Below, in pieces: positions 43,022-51,344 of a DNA stretch of 64,000 bases; position 1 is the stretch's first letter; every line of letters begins with the position of its first letter. The notes beneath the pieces are model-generated. The model was not told the origin of the DNA. It saw only the letters and a list, made by a program, of their open reading frames with translations, and searched no databases. Source of the stretch: Amycolatopsis echigonensis (GTDB lineage: Bacteria; Actinomycetota; Actinomycetes; Mycobacteriales; Pseudonocardiaceae); assembly GCF_014174495.1 (NCBI RefSeq), contig NZ_JACJHR010000024.1, positions 1 through 64,000 on the forward strand, in the 5' to 3' direction. The position numbers were made by a program, and so were the translations under genes.

Positions 43022-43621
43022 TCAGCTCGCCTGGTCATAGTCCGAGACCCGCCATCCCGCGTTCGTTTTGACCACGGTGATGCTGAGCCTGGGACCGTCG
43101 GTGGGGACCACGACCTTGACCGAACTGGAGTAGGACTGGGTGACCGTCGGCTCGCCGGTGACCTTGGTCGCCGGGATGTTCGCGGGGTCCACAGTGGACA
43201 TGATGGGGAGGTACTCGTCCGTGGTGAGCCCGCGCATCCCGTTGAGCCAGTCAGCGTTCGAGATGCCCGCCGGATGGCGCACCCAGGCCGTCGCCCACTG
43301 CTTCGCGACGTTCAGCGCCTCCGGGCTCGGAGCCGCCGACGTCGGGGTGGCCAGCGGCTGGGACAGCCGGGTCGGCAGGGTTTCCGTGCTCGGCACCGGG
43401 GCCGCGACGCCGGTGTGCGGCCCGGCCGACGAACTCGGCGAAATCCCTCCCGGATGAGCGGACGCCGGTTTGCCAAGCACCTTGGGCAGGCCGATGCCGA
43501 GCGCGGTGATCACGACCGCGAGGAACACCAGGGTGCCCGCGAGGTGCCGGGGCGAGCGAAGCGGGAAGCCCCACAGGCGGCGGTAGACCGCGGTCCGGCC
43601 GCGGTTGGTGCGGATCGGCAT
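43022..43621 (-). CDS. VirB8/TcpC-like bitopic protein
   Basis: A 199-aa protein with a basic cytoplasmic N terminus, one TM helix (about residues 27-47, LAGTLVFLAVVITALGIGL), a 50-aa Pro/Ser-rich linker and an NTF2-like extracellular domain (about 100-199: KQWATAWVRHPAGISNADWL then VKTNAGWRVSDYDQ). This is the layout of VirB8 and TcpC channel-scaffold proteins of Gram-positive type IV systems. It is three bases from the VirB6-like gene and two from the wall hydrolase, so tightly coupled. Confidence 0.72.
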   Translation of the reverse strand: MPIRTNRGRTAVYRRLWGFPLRSPRHLAGTLVFLAVVITALGIGLPKVLGKPASAHPGGISPSSSAGPHTGVAAPVPSTETLPTRLSQPLATPTSAAPSPEALNVAKQWATAWVRHPAGISNADWLNGMRGLTTDEYLPIMSTVDPANIPATKVTGEPTVTQSYSSSVKVVVPTDGPRLSITVVKTNAGWRVSDYDQAS

Positions 43622-43624
43622 CGG

Positions 43625-45703
43625 TCACCGCCCCATGACCTGGTCGGTGTCGCGGACCTCGATGCCGCGCGACGGGCGGTACAGCACGAACACCGGTTTC
43701 CCGGCCACGACCTCGGGATCCACCCGGCGCGGCTGGGCCCGGATGCCCTGCGTCGGCACGGTGAACCCGGGCTGGTCCGGAGCCGGGGCCGAGTAACCGC
43801 GGTCCGGCGCGCTCATCCGCGACGGGACGACCACCGGTTCCGGCTCGTCGCTCCACCGCCGGTCGGCGACCGGGGACGTGTCGACCTGGCGGCTTTCCTT
43901 GACCGGCCAGCGCGCGCCCGCCATCACGTAGTCGCCGGGCGCACCGGCGACCGGGTGGTACTGGCCGAACACCGGCGCATCGCCCCCGCGGCCCGCGGGC
44001 AGGGCACCCGCGGCGGACTGCGCGGGACCGACGGCGCCCGGCCACGGAGCCCCGGACCAGGCCGCGGCGGGCCGGGCCGCGCGGGAACCGTTGTCGAGCC
44101 GCTGCGAGCTGGCGAACACCGCCGCCTCGGGCCGGTACCGGCCGCCGCCGACGGTCGCGCCGATCGGGCCGCGCTGTTCGCCGTCCACGACGTCGTCGGT
44201 GTCGCGGACGTTCTGCCAGAACTGGTCCTGCGGCGTCGGCTCGTTCTTCCGGCGGAACCGGGAGAACAGCCCGCCGCCCGGCGTCGGCACCGCGCCGCCG
44301 ACCATGCTGACCGACATCTCGACCATCTGCCACAGCCGCCGCACCGGGCGTCCGACGAGGAACAGCAGCACCGTGATGAGCCCGGCGAGGACCATCTTGG
44401 TGAGCAGATTGAGCCCGTCGCCCGCGGCGAAGATCGCCTGCAGCAGCAGCGCGTGCACGCCGGCCAGCACCGACAGCACCACCAGGTTGAACGCGATGCC
44501 GCCGGCGACCTTGAGCACGCGGCGCAGGATCTCCGGGTTCAGCAGCGCGACCAGGCCGATCAGCGGTGCGGTGAGCGCGAACAGGCGGATCAGCACCTGC
44601 GCGAGCAGCACGGACGCCTTGGCCAGCAGCTGGAAGAGCGAGTAGACGAGGCTCTGGCCCAGCGCGAGGAACCCGGCACCGGTGCGGCCGCCCGATTCGC
44701 CGGTGAAGTAACCGGTGGCGGGGCCGAGTTTGGTGGAGATGTCCTTGAAGGCGGCCTTTTTGGCGTCGACGACGTTCTGCTTGCCGTCGTCGCCGTTCAC
44801 CAGCTGATCGCGGGTGAACGCCTGCGCGTCCAAGAGCGGCTTGCCGTATTGCTGGGCTTGCGGAGCGGTGGGCGAGCCGAATTCGCCGCGCAGCCAGTTG
44901 TCGTAGACAACCTGGTTGTGCAGATCGGTCGGCAGGATGTCGCGCACGATCCGGTTCTGCGACTCGTCGACGAATCCCGCCTGGATGTTGGTGGTCGTCT
45001 GCACGATCGCTTTGTCGATCGGATCGAAATACCGCAGCATCGCGAGCGACGACGCGGCCAGCCAGACCCCGGCCAACGCGTAGAGCGCCCGCTTGCTGAC
45101 CCCGGCGAGGTCGCCGCGCCAGATGTTGCGGAACAGCATGATCGACAAGATCAGCGCGACCAGGCCGAACAGCTGCGTGTAGATGTTGCTGTACACCTTT
45201 TCCGCGCCCGACTTCACCGCGTTGTAAATCGGGTTCAGCAGCCCGCCCTCAAGAACGGTGTAGTGCAGCGAGTTCGTGGCGCCGACGATGTTCTTGCCGA
45301 CGTTGAACAGCTGGTTCCCGGCCCAGGTGTCGATGGTCGAACTGGGGGACGCGATGGCGGACAGCGCGGTGCAGTTGGTCTGGTAGGTGTTCCAGACCAT
45401 GCCCGCGTAGCTGTAGTCGATGTAGGCGCTGCCCGGCTCGCCGTGTCCCTCAGGCGGATCGAGGGCGCCCACCATGCCCGAGCCCGGCCGCTCCGGGTTC
45501 GGCGGTTCCCCACAAGCCGCCGCATTGGCCGCCGGGGCGAACAGCACCGTCTGCAGCCCGATCACCGCCACCACGGCCAGCAACGCCGCACGCCGGTTGG
45601 GACGGCGGCCGCCCGGCTTCGGGCCTTCCTTGACGCGTTTGCGCAGCGCGTGCCAGCCGGCGGCGAACGCGAGGACGAACGCCAGCGTGAAGACGGTGTT
45701 CAC
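43625..45703 (-). CDS. VirB6/TrbL-like polytopic membrane protein
   Basis: A 692-aa protein. A hydrophobic N-terminal segment (1-20) and a second (about 38-60, ending NAAACGEPP) act as anchor or signal. A group of helices lies around 165-225, another five or so at about 330-450 (QLLAKASVLLAQVLIRLFAL, GLVALL, VLSVLAGVHALLLQ, LAGLITVLLFLV). The last 230 residues are soluble and Pro-rich, ending RPSRGIEVRDTDQVMGR. The position between VirB4 and VirB8-like genes and the topology point to the channel-forming VirB6/TrbL role, although sequence similarity to known VirB6 is not visible. Confidence 0.7.
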   Translation of the reverse strand: MNTVFTLAFVLAFAAGWHALRKRVKEGPKPGGRRPNRRAALLAVVAVIGLQTVLFAPAANAAACGEPPNPERPGSGMVGALDPPEGHGEPGSAYIDYSYAGMVWNTYQTNCTALSAIASPSSTIDTWAGNQLFNVGKNIVGATNSLHYTVLEGGLLNPIYNAVKSGAEKVYSNIYTQLFGLVALILSIMLFRNIWRGDLAGVSKRALYALAGVWLAASSLAMLRYFDPIDKAIVQTTTNIQAGFVDESQNRIVRDILPTDLHNQVVYDNWLRGEFGSPTAPQAQQYGKPLLDAQAFTRDQLVNGDDGKQNVVDAKKAAFKDISTKLGPATGYFTGESGGRTGAGFLALGQSLVYSLFQLLAKASVLLAQVLIRLFALTAPLIGLVALLNPEILRRVLKVAGGIAFNLVVLSVLAGVHALLLQAIFAAGDGLNLLTKMVLAGLITVLLFLVGRPVRRLWQMVEMSVSMVGGAVPTPGGGLFSRFRRKNEPTPQDQFWQNVRDTDDVVDGEQRGPIGATVGGGRYRPEAAVFASSQRLDNGSRAARPAAAWSGAPWPGAVGPAQSAAGALPAGRGGDAPVFGQYHPVAGAPGDYVMAGARWPVKESRQVDTSPVADRRWSDEPEPVVVPSRMSAPDRGYSAPAPDQPGFTVPTQGIRAQPRRVDPEVVAGKPVFVLYRPSRGIEVRDTDQVMGR

Positions 45704-45749
45704 GCAGGCCTCCTCACGGCCGGCACGGGCCGGCCCGGATCACCGGGGT

Positions 45750-48707
45750 TCACGCGGCATCCCTGCCGGTGCCGCCGCCCTTGCCGCCCGCGCGGGCGTG
45801 CCGGTCCTCCTGCCGTCCGTTGCGCACTGCACCCTCCACCTCGCCGGTCTCGGACGCGAGCGGGTCCGGCGAGCCCAGCAGCTGCTCGTCGGCGAGACCG
45901 ACCTCGAGTTCCGCCTGGAGTTCGAAGTCGTGTTCCAGCTCGTCGTCCTCCGGTGGGGCGGGGACGTACGGTTTGGCCTCGTCCTCGTGGGGTGCCACGA
46001 GTTCGCTGCCGGGTTTGGTGCGCGCGTCGGGCGAGCCCGGGGTGGTGTCCATGACCGCGCGCAACGGGTCGAGATGCGGGCCGGAGAAGTCGACGCGGAT
46101 GCGTTCCACGCCGCCGGCGCCGTCGCCGAAGATGAACTGCCGGGGCTCCATGTCGCGCTCCAGCCCGCGCTGCGCGCCCGGGCGGCGGCCGAGTGCGGCG
46201 ACGACCTGCTCGTAGCCCACGCCGACCGGCACCTTCAGCAGCCGCAGCGCGTCGGCCTGGGCGTCGTCGTCGTCCAGCCTGCCGACGAACACCGAGTCCA
46301 GCAGCGCCACGAAACCCTGGATCTTCAGGAAGTCCGCCGGGATCTGCGACGACAGCAGCACCCGGACGTTCCACTTCCGCGAGTCGCGCGCGAACCGGTT
46401 CATCAGCACGCGCCCGGTCGGCACCTCGGACAGGAAGAACGCCTCGTCGATCCAGACGCCCTTGCGCAGTTCCTTCGGCTTCTCGTACACCGATCGCTGG
46501 GTCAGCCACGCCGCGAGGTTGAGCATTTCCACGCCGAGCGATTCGGCGTCGGTCCAGTACTCGCGCGGCACGCCGTCCTTGGGCAGGGTCAGGCCCGCCA
46601 TGGTCAGCACGGTCATCCGGTCGTCGCGGGTCTCGGAGTACGGGTCCGCGTCGGTTTCCGGGATCAGCAGCGCCATCCGCTCGCGCATCTCGTCCAGGAA
46701 GTCCGCGACCACGACCGCGTGCTCGTGGTGCTCGCTCGAATCCCGCCGCAGCGCGTCGATGACCTGGCCCGGGTCGGCGTCGAACCGGCCGCCGACCGCG
46801 CGCACCGCGCGAAGCAGCACGATCCGGGTCTGCGCCATCCGCGACACCTCGTACGGCAGCACGCCGGTGAGCACGTCGAGCACGAGCCGCCGCCGGGTCG
46901 CTCCGGCCAGCGCCTTTTCGCGCCGCCACGAGCGTTCCGGATCCTCCTCGTCCATGAAGTGCTCGATCAGCGGATCGGCGACCACCCGGTACGGGTTGAG
47001 GATGCCCGGCTGGGCGTTGAGCAGGTTGATCGGCCGCGCGTACGGCCGCAGTTCCGGCAGGTCGCACAGCCGCGACAGCGGGCCGGACGGGTCGAGGATC
47101 GTCCAATGCGCCCCGGCCCGCAGCGTCTTGTAGACGATGCCGCCGCCGAGGAAGGACTTGCCGCCGCCGAGGCCGGCGACCATCGCGGTGAGGCCGGATC
47201 CGTCGCGGATTTCCTGCGCCATCCACGGGTCCCAGGCCACCGGCCGCCGCGTCGCGGTGACGGTTTCGCCGAGAAGGATGCCGCGCCGGTCGCCGACCTC
47301 CGCGGTCGCGGTGGGCACCGCGGACGCCGTCCACACCACCGAACCGCGGCGCATGTACGCGCCCGAGGCCAGCGGCTCGCCCGGGATGAACTCGCGCGCC
47401 ATCGCGTACTGCGCTTCGGGGTGTTCGATGGCGATCTTCGGCTTGTACAGGTCGAGCAGCTGCTGGGCCAGCCGGAGCGCGTCGCGCTCGGTCGGACCGG
47501 ACACCGCGAGCCGCCACCACGACCGCACGCGGGTGGCCAGCGCGGTGAAGCCCGACGTCATCTCGTCGTCGATCTCGAGCACCCGGCCGGCCTGACGGGC
47601 CAGCGACTGCGGCGGTTCCAGCTCGTGTTCGTCGGTGTAGTGCTTGACCTGCGAGCGGACCTTGTTCATCTGCCGCTGCAGTTCGCCGGACACCTCTTCC
47701 GGACGCCGCACGTAGATCCGCGCGGACACCTCGACCGCCGCGGGCAGCCGGTCCGCGTGCTGGATCCACGGGTCGTCGACCTCGGGGATCTGCAGCCCGT
47801 GCATCTGGCCGACGGTGAGCACCGCGAGATGCCGGGACACGCCGGCGTTGGACCCGGTGCGGCCGCGCACGGTGACCGTGGGCGCGTACGGGTCGGCGTG
47901 GAAGTCCGCCGCGTCGGTGAAGCTGGCGAGGTCCTCGGGCTCCCACGCCGCGCCCGGCACCGCGGGCATGTTGCGCGGCGCGGGCAGGCCCAGCGAGCAC
48001 GAGCGGTGCATCAGCCAGGACATCTCCTCGGCGTGCACCGGACGGCCCTCCAGCCCGGCGCTGCCGATGACCTGGTCGAGGTGCTCGATCTCGGAGTCGA
48101 GCGCGGCCAGTTCGGCGTCGACCGCCTCGGGCAGGATCCGGCGCAGCACCGGAGCGGCGCGTTCGACCGCGCGGTCCACCATGCGCCGGGTCTGCACCTG
48201 AACGCCGAGGTAGACCTCTTTTTCCGCCATCGAGCGGCCCATCAGCTGCTGCTGCTCGCCGATCAGGTAGTCGTCGAACGACAGCGCGCCCGGCACGTCG
48301 GGCGGCCTGCCGACCGCGTTGTGCACGTGCGCCTCGGCCCACATCCGGATCGGGTACGGCCGGTTGGTGACGCGCAGGTGCAGCCAGCGGCCCTGCAGTT
48401 CGGCGTACTGGCCCGCGATGGCCGCGATCAGGTCCCGGCGCTGCGAATCGGAACGGAACGACCAGCGCTGCGGCGCGAGCCGGTACCAGGCGTACACCTC
48501 GTACCCGGTCCGCAGCAGATGCCCGTCGATGCTGCGCGCGGCGATCGACGGCGTGTACGCCGGTATCGCCTGCTCACCGGGCAGCCTGCGGCCCTTGCCG
48601 CCGGACTTCTTGCCGCCGGACGGCGGACGGCCCTGCGGAGGCGCGTTCCACGCACCGGCAGGGACGTCTTGCTCCCGCTTCCCTCGGCTTCCGCCGCGAC
48701 CGAACAA
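45750..48707 (-). CDS. VirB4-like conjugation/secretion ATPase
   Basis: A 985-aa motor ATPase. An N-terminal VirB4/CagE-like domain (about residues 45-430) is followed by the RecA-like motor: Walker A GLGGGKSF with Lys near residue 517, Walker B KGVWIDEAFFL with Asp near 754, and a later SSQIPADFLKIQGF sensor-like stretch. The C-terminal 100 residues are acidic and disordered. VirB4 energises pilus assembly and substrate transfer. It starts at ATG 48707, four bases after the preceding gene. No second ATPase (VirD4/VirB11) is seen in the window. Confidence 0.88.
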   Translation of the reverse strand: MFGRGGSRGKREQDVPAGAWNAPPQGRPPSGGKKSGGKGRRLPGEQAIPAYTPSIAARSIDGHLLRTGYEVYAWYRLAPQRWSFRSDSQRRDLIAAIAGQYAELQGRWLHLRVTNRPYPIRMWAEAHVHNAVGRPPDVPGALSFDDYLIGEQQQLMGRSMAEKEVYLGVQVQTRRMVDRAVERAAPVLRRILPEAVDAELAALDSEIEHLDQVIGSAGLEGRPVHAEEMSWLMHRSCSLGLPAPRNMPAVPGAAWEPEDLASFTDAADFHADPYAPTVTVRGRTGSNAGVSRHLAVLTVGQMHGLQIPEVDDPWIQHADRLPAAVEVSARIYVRRPEEVSGELQRQMNKVRSQVKHYTDEHELEPPQSLARQAGRVLEIDDEMTSGFTALATRVRSWWRLAVSGPTERDALRLAQQLLDLYKPKIAIEHPEAQYAMAREFIPGEPLASGAYMRRGSVVWTASAVPTATAEVGDRRGILLGETVTATRRPVAWDPWMAQEIRDGSGLTAMVAGLGGGKSFLGGGIVYKTLRAGAHWTILDPSGPLSRLCDLPELRPYARPINLLNAQPGILNPYRVVADPLIEHFMDEEDPERSWRREKALAGATRRRLVLDVLTGVLPYEVSRMAQTRIVLLRAVRAVGGRFDADPGQVIDALRRDSSEHHEHAVVVADFLDEMRERMALLIPETDADPYSETRDDRMTVLTMAGLTLPKDGVPREYWTDAESLGVEMLNLAAWLTQRSVYEKPKELRKGVWIDEAFFLSEVPTGRVLMNRFARDSRKWNVRVLLSSQIPADFLKIQGFVALLDSVFVGRLDDDDAQADALRLLKVPVGVGYEQVVAALGRRPGAQRGLERDMEPRQFIFGDGAGGVERIRVDFSGPHLDPLRAVMDTTPGSPDARTKPGSELVAPHEDEAKPYVPAPPEDDELEHDFELQAELEVGLADEQLLGSPDPLASETGEVEGAVRNGRQEDRHARAGGKGGGTGRDAA

Positions 48708-48710
48708 CGA

Positions 48711-49199
48711 CTACCTCCCGGCCCGAGCCGCGGGGCGGCTCCGGCGCGCTCGTGGTGCTCCCTGGTTCCCGGCACTCGCGCCAGCACCGCGACGCGGGTC
48801 GCGGTGCTGGTATTGCCGCCTTCTCTTGTGCTTCGGCAGCGGGCGCTCCGCCCGCACCCGGACCCGGCTGGCGCTCACCGCGCCGCCGGTGCCCGAGGTC
48901 CGTTCTCTCGGCGTGCGCAATTCCTGGCCCATCATCGCGATCACCGCGCCCAGCGGGCGCTCGTGGCTGATCTTGGCGGTGATCAGCCGGGTGATCGCGA
49001 TCGTGGCCACGAACGCCCACGCCGTGGAGAAAAACCCGAAACTCCAGCCGACCCACCGCTCCACGGTGAGCACGACCAGGAAGACCGGAATGCCGACGAG
49101 CCACGCGACGTACCGGGCTCGCCAGGGAAAAGTCGCTTTCGGCGGGCCGAGCCAGACGGCATCGACCCGGTACACCTCGTCATCGGTCCTGATCCGCAC
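48711..49199 (-). CDS. two-TM VirB3/PrgI-like protein
   Basis: A 162-aa protein with two adjacent TM helices (about residues 30-48 and 54-72), then a cytoplasmic stretch AKISHERPLGAVIAMMGQEL and a strongly basic C-terminal tail (about residues 100-162, many Arg and Lys). A small two-helix protein directly before VirB4 is the position of VirB3 or PrgI in other systems; in many systems it is fused to VirB4. The gene lies 12 bases after the pilin-like gene and four before VirB4. Confidence 0.65.
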   Translation of the reverse strand: MRIRTDDEVYRVDAVWLGPPKATFPWRARYVAWLVGIPVFLVVLTVERWVGWSFGFFSTAWAFVATIAITRLITAKISHERPLGAVIAMMGQELRTPRERTSGTGGAVSASRVRVRAERPLPKHKRRRQYQHRDPRRGAGASAGNQGAPRARRSRPAARAGR

Positions 49200-49211
49200 G
49201 CCTGCTCCGCC

Positions 49212-49481
49212 TCAGCCGGTGAACAGGCCGGCGATCCACTGGCCCACGTTCACGCCCGCGCCGCTCACCGCGAGACCGATGATCGCGAGCGCGATGACCA
49301 CGCCGGCGAGCCGCCGCATGACGCCCGCGTTGTCGCCCTTGCCGCCGCCGAGCCACAGCAGCAGCAGGGCTACCGCGAGCAGCACGAGCGGGATGACGTT
49401 GTCGAGCAGCCAGGTACGGACGTTGCCGGTGCCGAGCTCTCCTCCGGCCGCAAGAGTCTCGAGGGCGGTCATGCTGGTCAT
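49212..49481 (-). CDS. small two-TM protein, VirB2 pilin-like
   Basis: An 89-aa protein with a 22-residue polar N terminus, two TM helices (about residues 27-45 and 57-76) joined by a short GGGKGDNAG loop, and a short C-terminal end GVNVGQWIAGLFTG. This size and topology are those of VirB2/TrbC pilins after processing. It is the first gene of the operon. ATG at 49481 is preceded by GGGAG eight bases upstream; a second ATG three codons on is possible. Family membership is inferred from position. Confidence 0.62.
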   Translation of the reverse strand: MTSMTALETLAAGGELGTGNVRTWLLDNVIPLVLLAVALLLLWLGGGKGDNAGVMRRLAGVVIALAIIGLAVSGAGVNVGQWIAGLFTG

Positions 49482-49961
49482 CGCGATACTCCCGGTGCAC
49501 GGTTGGCGCCGCGCTGTTCTGGCTTCGGCGAAGCTACGAACACCATCATGGCGTTACAAGGGGTAATGGTCAAAGCGCGCTGCGTAGATATCGGTCGAAG
49601 TCGACTTGTGGTCAAGGGGCGGGTACTGCGGTCCGGTGGTCAGGATTCCTCGCCCTCCATCATCGTGGCAAGGGTGCTCCGGAATAACCCAAGCCACCCG
49701 GATTGCGCAGTGCTCCGGCGGTGCGGCTCCGCAAAACGCGCGGTGCTCACTCTCAGTGCGCCGCGAACCGGCGTGTCGGGCAGACACCAGTGTGGCATGC
49801 CCCGATCGGCGTTCCGCCGCGAGTCCGGTGAGTGACAACCGGGGTGGAAAACAATCCGGAATTGATCACTCTCTGATGCGATAACGGTCACCATCACGTC
49901 CGATGTGCGCATTTGTTCACTACAAAGCGTGATCCCGGGCAGTTCCCGACCGTCGCACGGA
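49482..49961. other. 480-bp region upstream of the secretion operon
   Basis: No gene recognised. It is less GC-rich than its surroundings (for example around 49545-49570 and 49845-49925) and should contain the promoter of the pilin-to-NlpC operon, but no convincing pair of hexamers stands out. The 3' end of the SCO6745-family gene borders it. Confidence 0.5.
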
Positions 49962-50819
49962 TCAGGCGCGGAACGCCGCGCTCGGGATCGCGCCCGCTTC
50001 GATCACCTGGCGACTGAGCGGAGCGCACAGCTGCTCCAGCCGTGCTGTCTTCTCGTCGCCGAGGTGCCGCCACGGGCCCTGCGCTGCCGCGTTGGTCGCC
50101 GACTCGACGCGCTCGCGCAGTTCCAGTCCGCGCTCGGTGAGCGCACGGTCCGCGTCGAGGATTCCGTCGACGGCGAGCCGCGCCGCGGCCGCGTCCCATT
50201 CCTCGTCGCTCCAGCCGCGAGTGCGTTTGGCGGCGTCCGGCGGGGTTCCGTTTCTGGTCGCGCTGTGCGTTACCAGCGCCTCGAGGCCGGACAGGCCATT
50301 CGTGATCAGCGCGGCGACGTGCCCGTCTCCTCGGTGCTCGCGCAGCAGGGTGATCGCGTGCCAGAGCGCGAGGTGCGGCTGTTCGGGCCACTCCAGGTCC
50401 GCGTGCGCGGCGTAGAGCGGACGCCCCTCCGGACGGCAGCCCTCGGTGGCTTCCCGGGCAAGCGCGGCAGCTTCGGCGACCTCCGCGGACGCGAGCAGCT
50501 CGTCGCCGAACAGCCGGCGGTAGATCTCGTCGACGGCGGCGAGCCGCGCTTGCAGGACAGTCTCCGGGGTGGCGATCGTCCAGACGCGCGGGACGAAGTG
50601 GGCGACGAGCCCGGGGTTGAAGCTGTAGAACGCGGCGGTGACCGTGCCCGCTCCGACCTGTCCCATCGCCGCGGCGCGGCTGGCGAAGTAGGTCATCGAC
50701 CCCGGTTTGAGCCCGGCGGCGGCGAGCCGTTGCTGAGTCTCCGGCGCGAAGTAGACGGGGGCGTGCAGGGCGTCGAAGGCGGTGCGGAAGGCGACAGCGG
50801 CGGCGACGGCTTGACCCAT
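49962..50819 (-). CDS. SCO6745-family protein
   Basis: A 285-aa soluble, mostly helical protein of an actinobacterial family of unknown function. Conserved-looking sections include FDALHAPVYFAPE, YFASRAAAMGQVGAGTVTAAFYSFNPGLVAHFVPRVW and the C-terminal EEWDAAAARLAVDGILDADRALTERGLELRERVE, which may form a winged-helix. ATG at 50819 gives the family N terminus but leaves no space for a ribosome site: the rnpB terminator hairpin ends two bases before it. A TACGAT -10-like hexamer seven bases upstream suggests a leaderless mRNA. Confidence 0.8.
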   Translation of the reverse strand: MGQAVAAAVAFRTAFDALHAPVYFAPETQQRLAAAGLKPGSMTYFASRAAAMGQVGAGTVTAAFYSFNPGLVAHFVPRVWTIATPETVLQARLAAVDEIYRRLFGDELLASAEVAEAAALAREATEGCRPEGRPLYAAHADLEWPEQPHLALWHAITLLREHRGDGHVAALITNGLSGLEALVTHSATRNGTPPDAAKRTRGWSDEEWDAAAARLAVDGILDADRALTERGLELRERVESATNAAAQGPWRHLGDEKTARLEQLCAPLSRQVIEAGAIPSAAFRA

Positions 50820-50820
50820 G

Positions 50821-50843
50821 CGCCCGATCGTAGCGATCGGGCG
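50821..50843 (-). terminator. rnpB terminator overlapping a -10 element
   Basis: CGCCCGATCG, TAG, CGATCGGGCG: a perfect ten-pair hairpin with a three-base loop at the 3' end of rnpB. On the minus strand it contains TACGAT (50832-50827), placed where a -10 box would start transcription at the ATG at 50819. There is no T tract. Confidence 0.65.
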
Positions 50844-51240
50844 GACGAGCTGGCATGTAAGCCGGATCCTGTTCCCGGGCCGCCTCGCGGCGGACCGGGC
50901 GACGGTCATCCATCTCGGCCTGCCGTCGCCGGCAGGCTCCAGCGGCCTACCCGCAGGCATCGGACGGGCCGCCCTCGATCGCCTGCGCAGGAGCGAAGCT
51001 CCCTCTTGGCCTTGCTCCGGGTGGGGTTTACCGAGCCATCCCGGTCACCCGGGATGCTGGTGGTCTCTTACACCACCGTTTCACCCTTACCCCCGTCCGG
51101 AGACGGAGGCGGTCTGTTTTCTGTGGCACTGTCCCGCGGGTCGCCCCGGGTTGCCGTTAGCAACCACCCTGCCCTGCGGAGTCCGGACTTTCCTCGGACC
51201 GGGAGAACCCGGGCCGCGACCGTCCTGCCAGCTCGTCCGC
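50842..51240 (-). ncRNA. rnpB: RNase P RNA (type A)
   Basis: Catalytic RNA that trims the 5' leader of pre-tRNAs. The minus strand shows the universal core GAGGAAAGTCCGGACTCC with GCAGGGCAG, GGTAAGGGTGAAACGG and CCGGCTTACATG near the 3' end. The terminal helix P1 pairs GGACGAGCTGGC at the 5' end (about 51239) with GCCAGCTCGTCC at the 3' end (about 50843). Length about 398 nt agrees with actinobacterial type A. Exact ends are estimated from P1. No protein is encoded here although frames are open. Confidence 0.95.
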
Positions 51241-51246
51241 CGAAAC

Positions 51247-51252
51247 AGCCTA
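51247..51252 (-). promoter_or_regulatory. -10 hexamer of rnpB
   Basis: TAGGCT on the minus strand, about seven bases before the estimated rnpB 5' end, matches the TAnnnT pattern of actinobacterial housekeeping promoters. No clear -35 box. Confidence 0.45.
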
Positions 51253-51344
51253 CCCGGGAGACCGCGCGAGCCCGGCACGGGTTGGCACATTCCACCGCGT
51301 GGACGCGCGTTGACCCCCTTCCTGGCCGCTGTTTCACTCCCGCC

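Noticed and set aside
38395-49481. Integrative conjugative element or prophage
   Set aside because: No integrase, relaxase, replication gene, att repeats, tRNA or change in base texture was seen.
45474-49835. Very long open frame on the plus strand through the secretion cluster
   Set aside because: It is the complement of well-supported VirB4, VirB6-like and other genes; it has Arg/His-rich, motif-free protein and arises from GC bias.
50842-51240. Open frames across the rnpB region, including one that would lengthen sfnG and one antisense
   Set aside because: The sequence is RNase P RNA by its conserved core and P1 helix; the protein frames are accidental.
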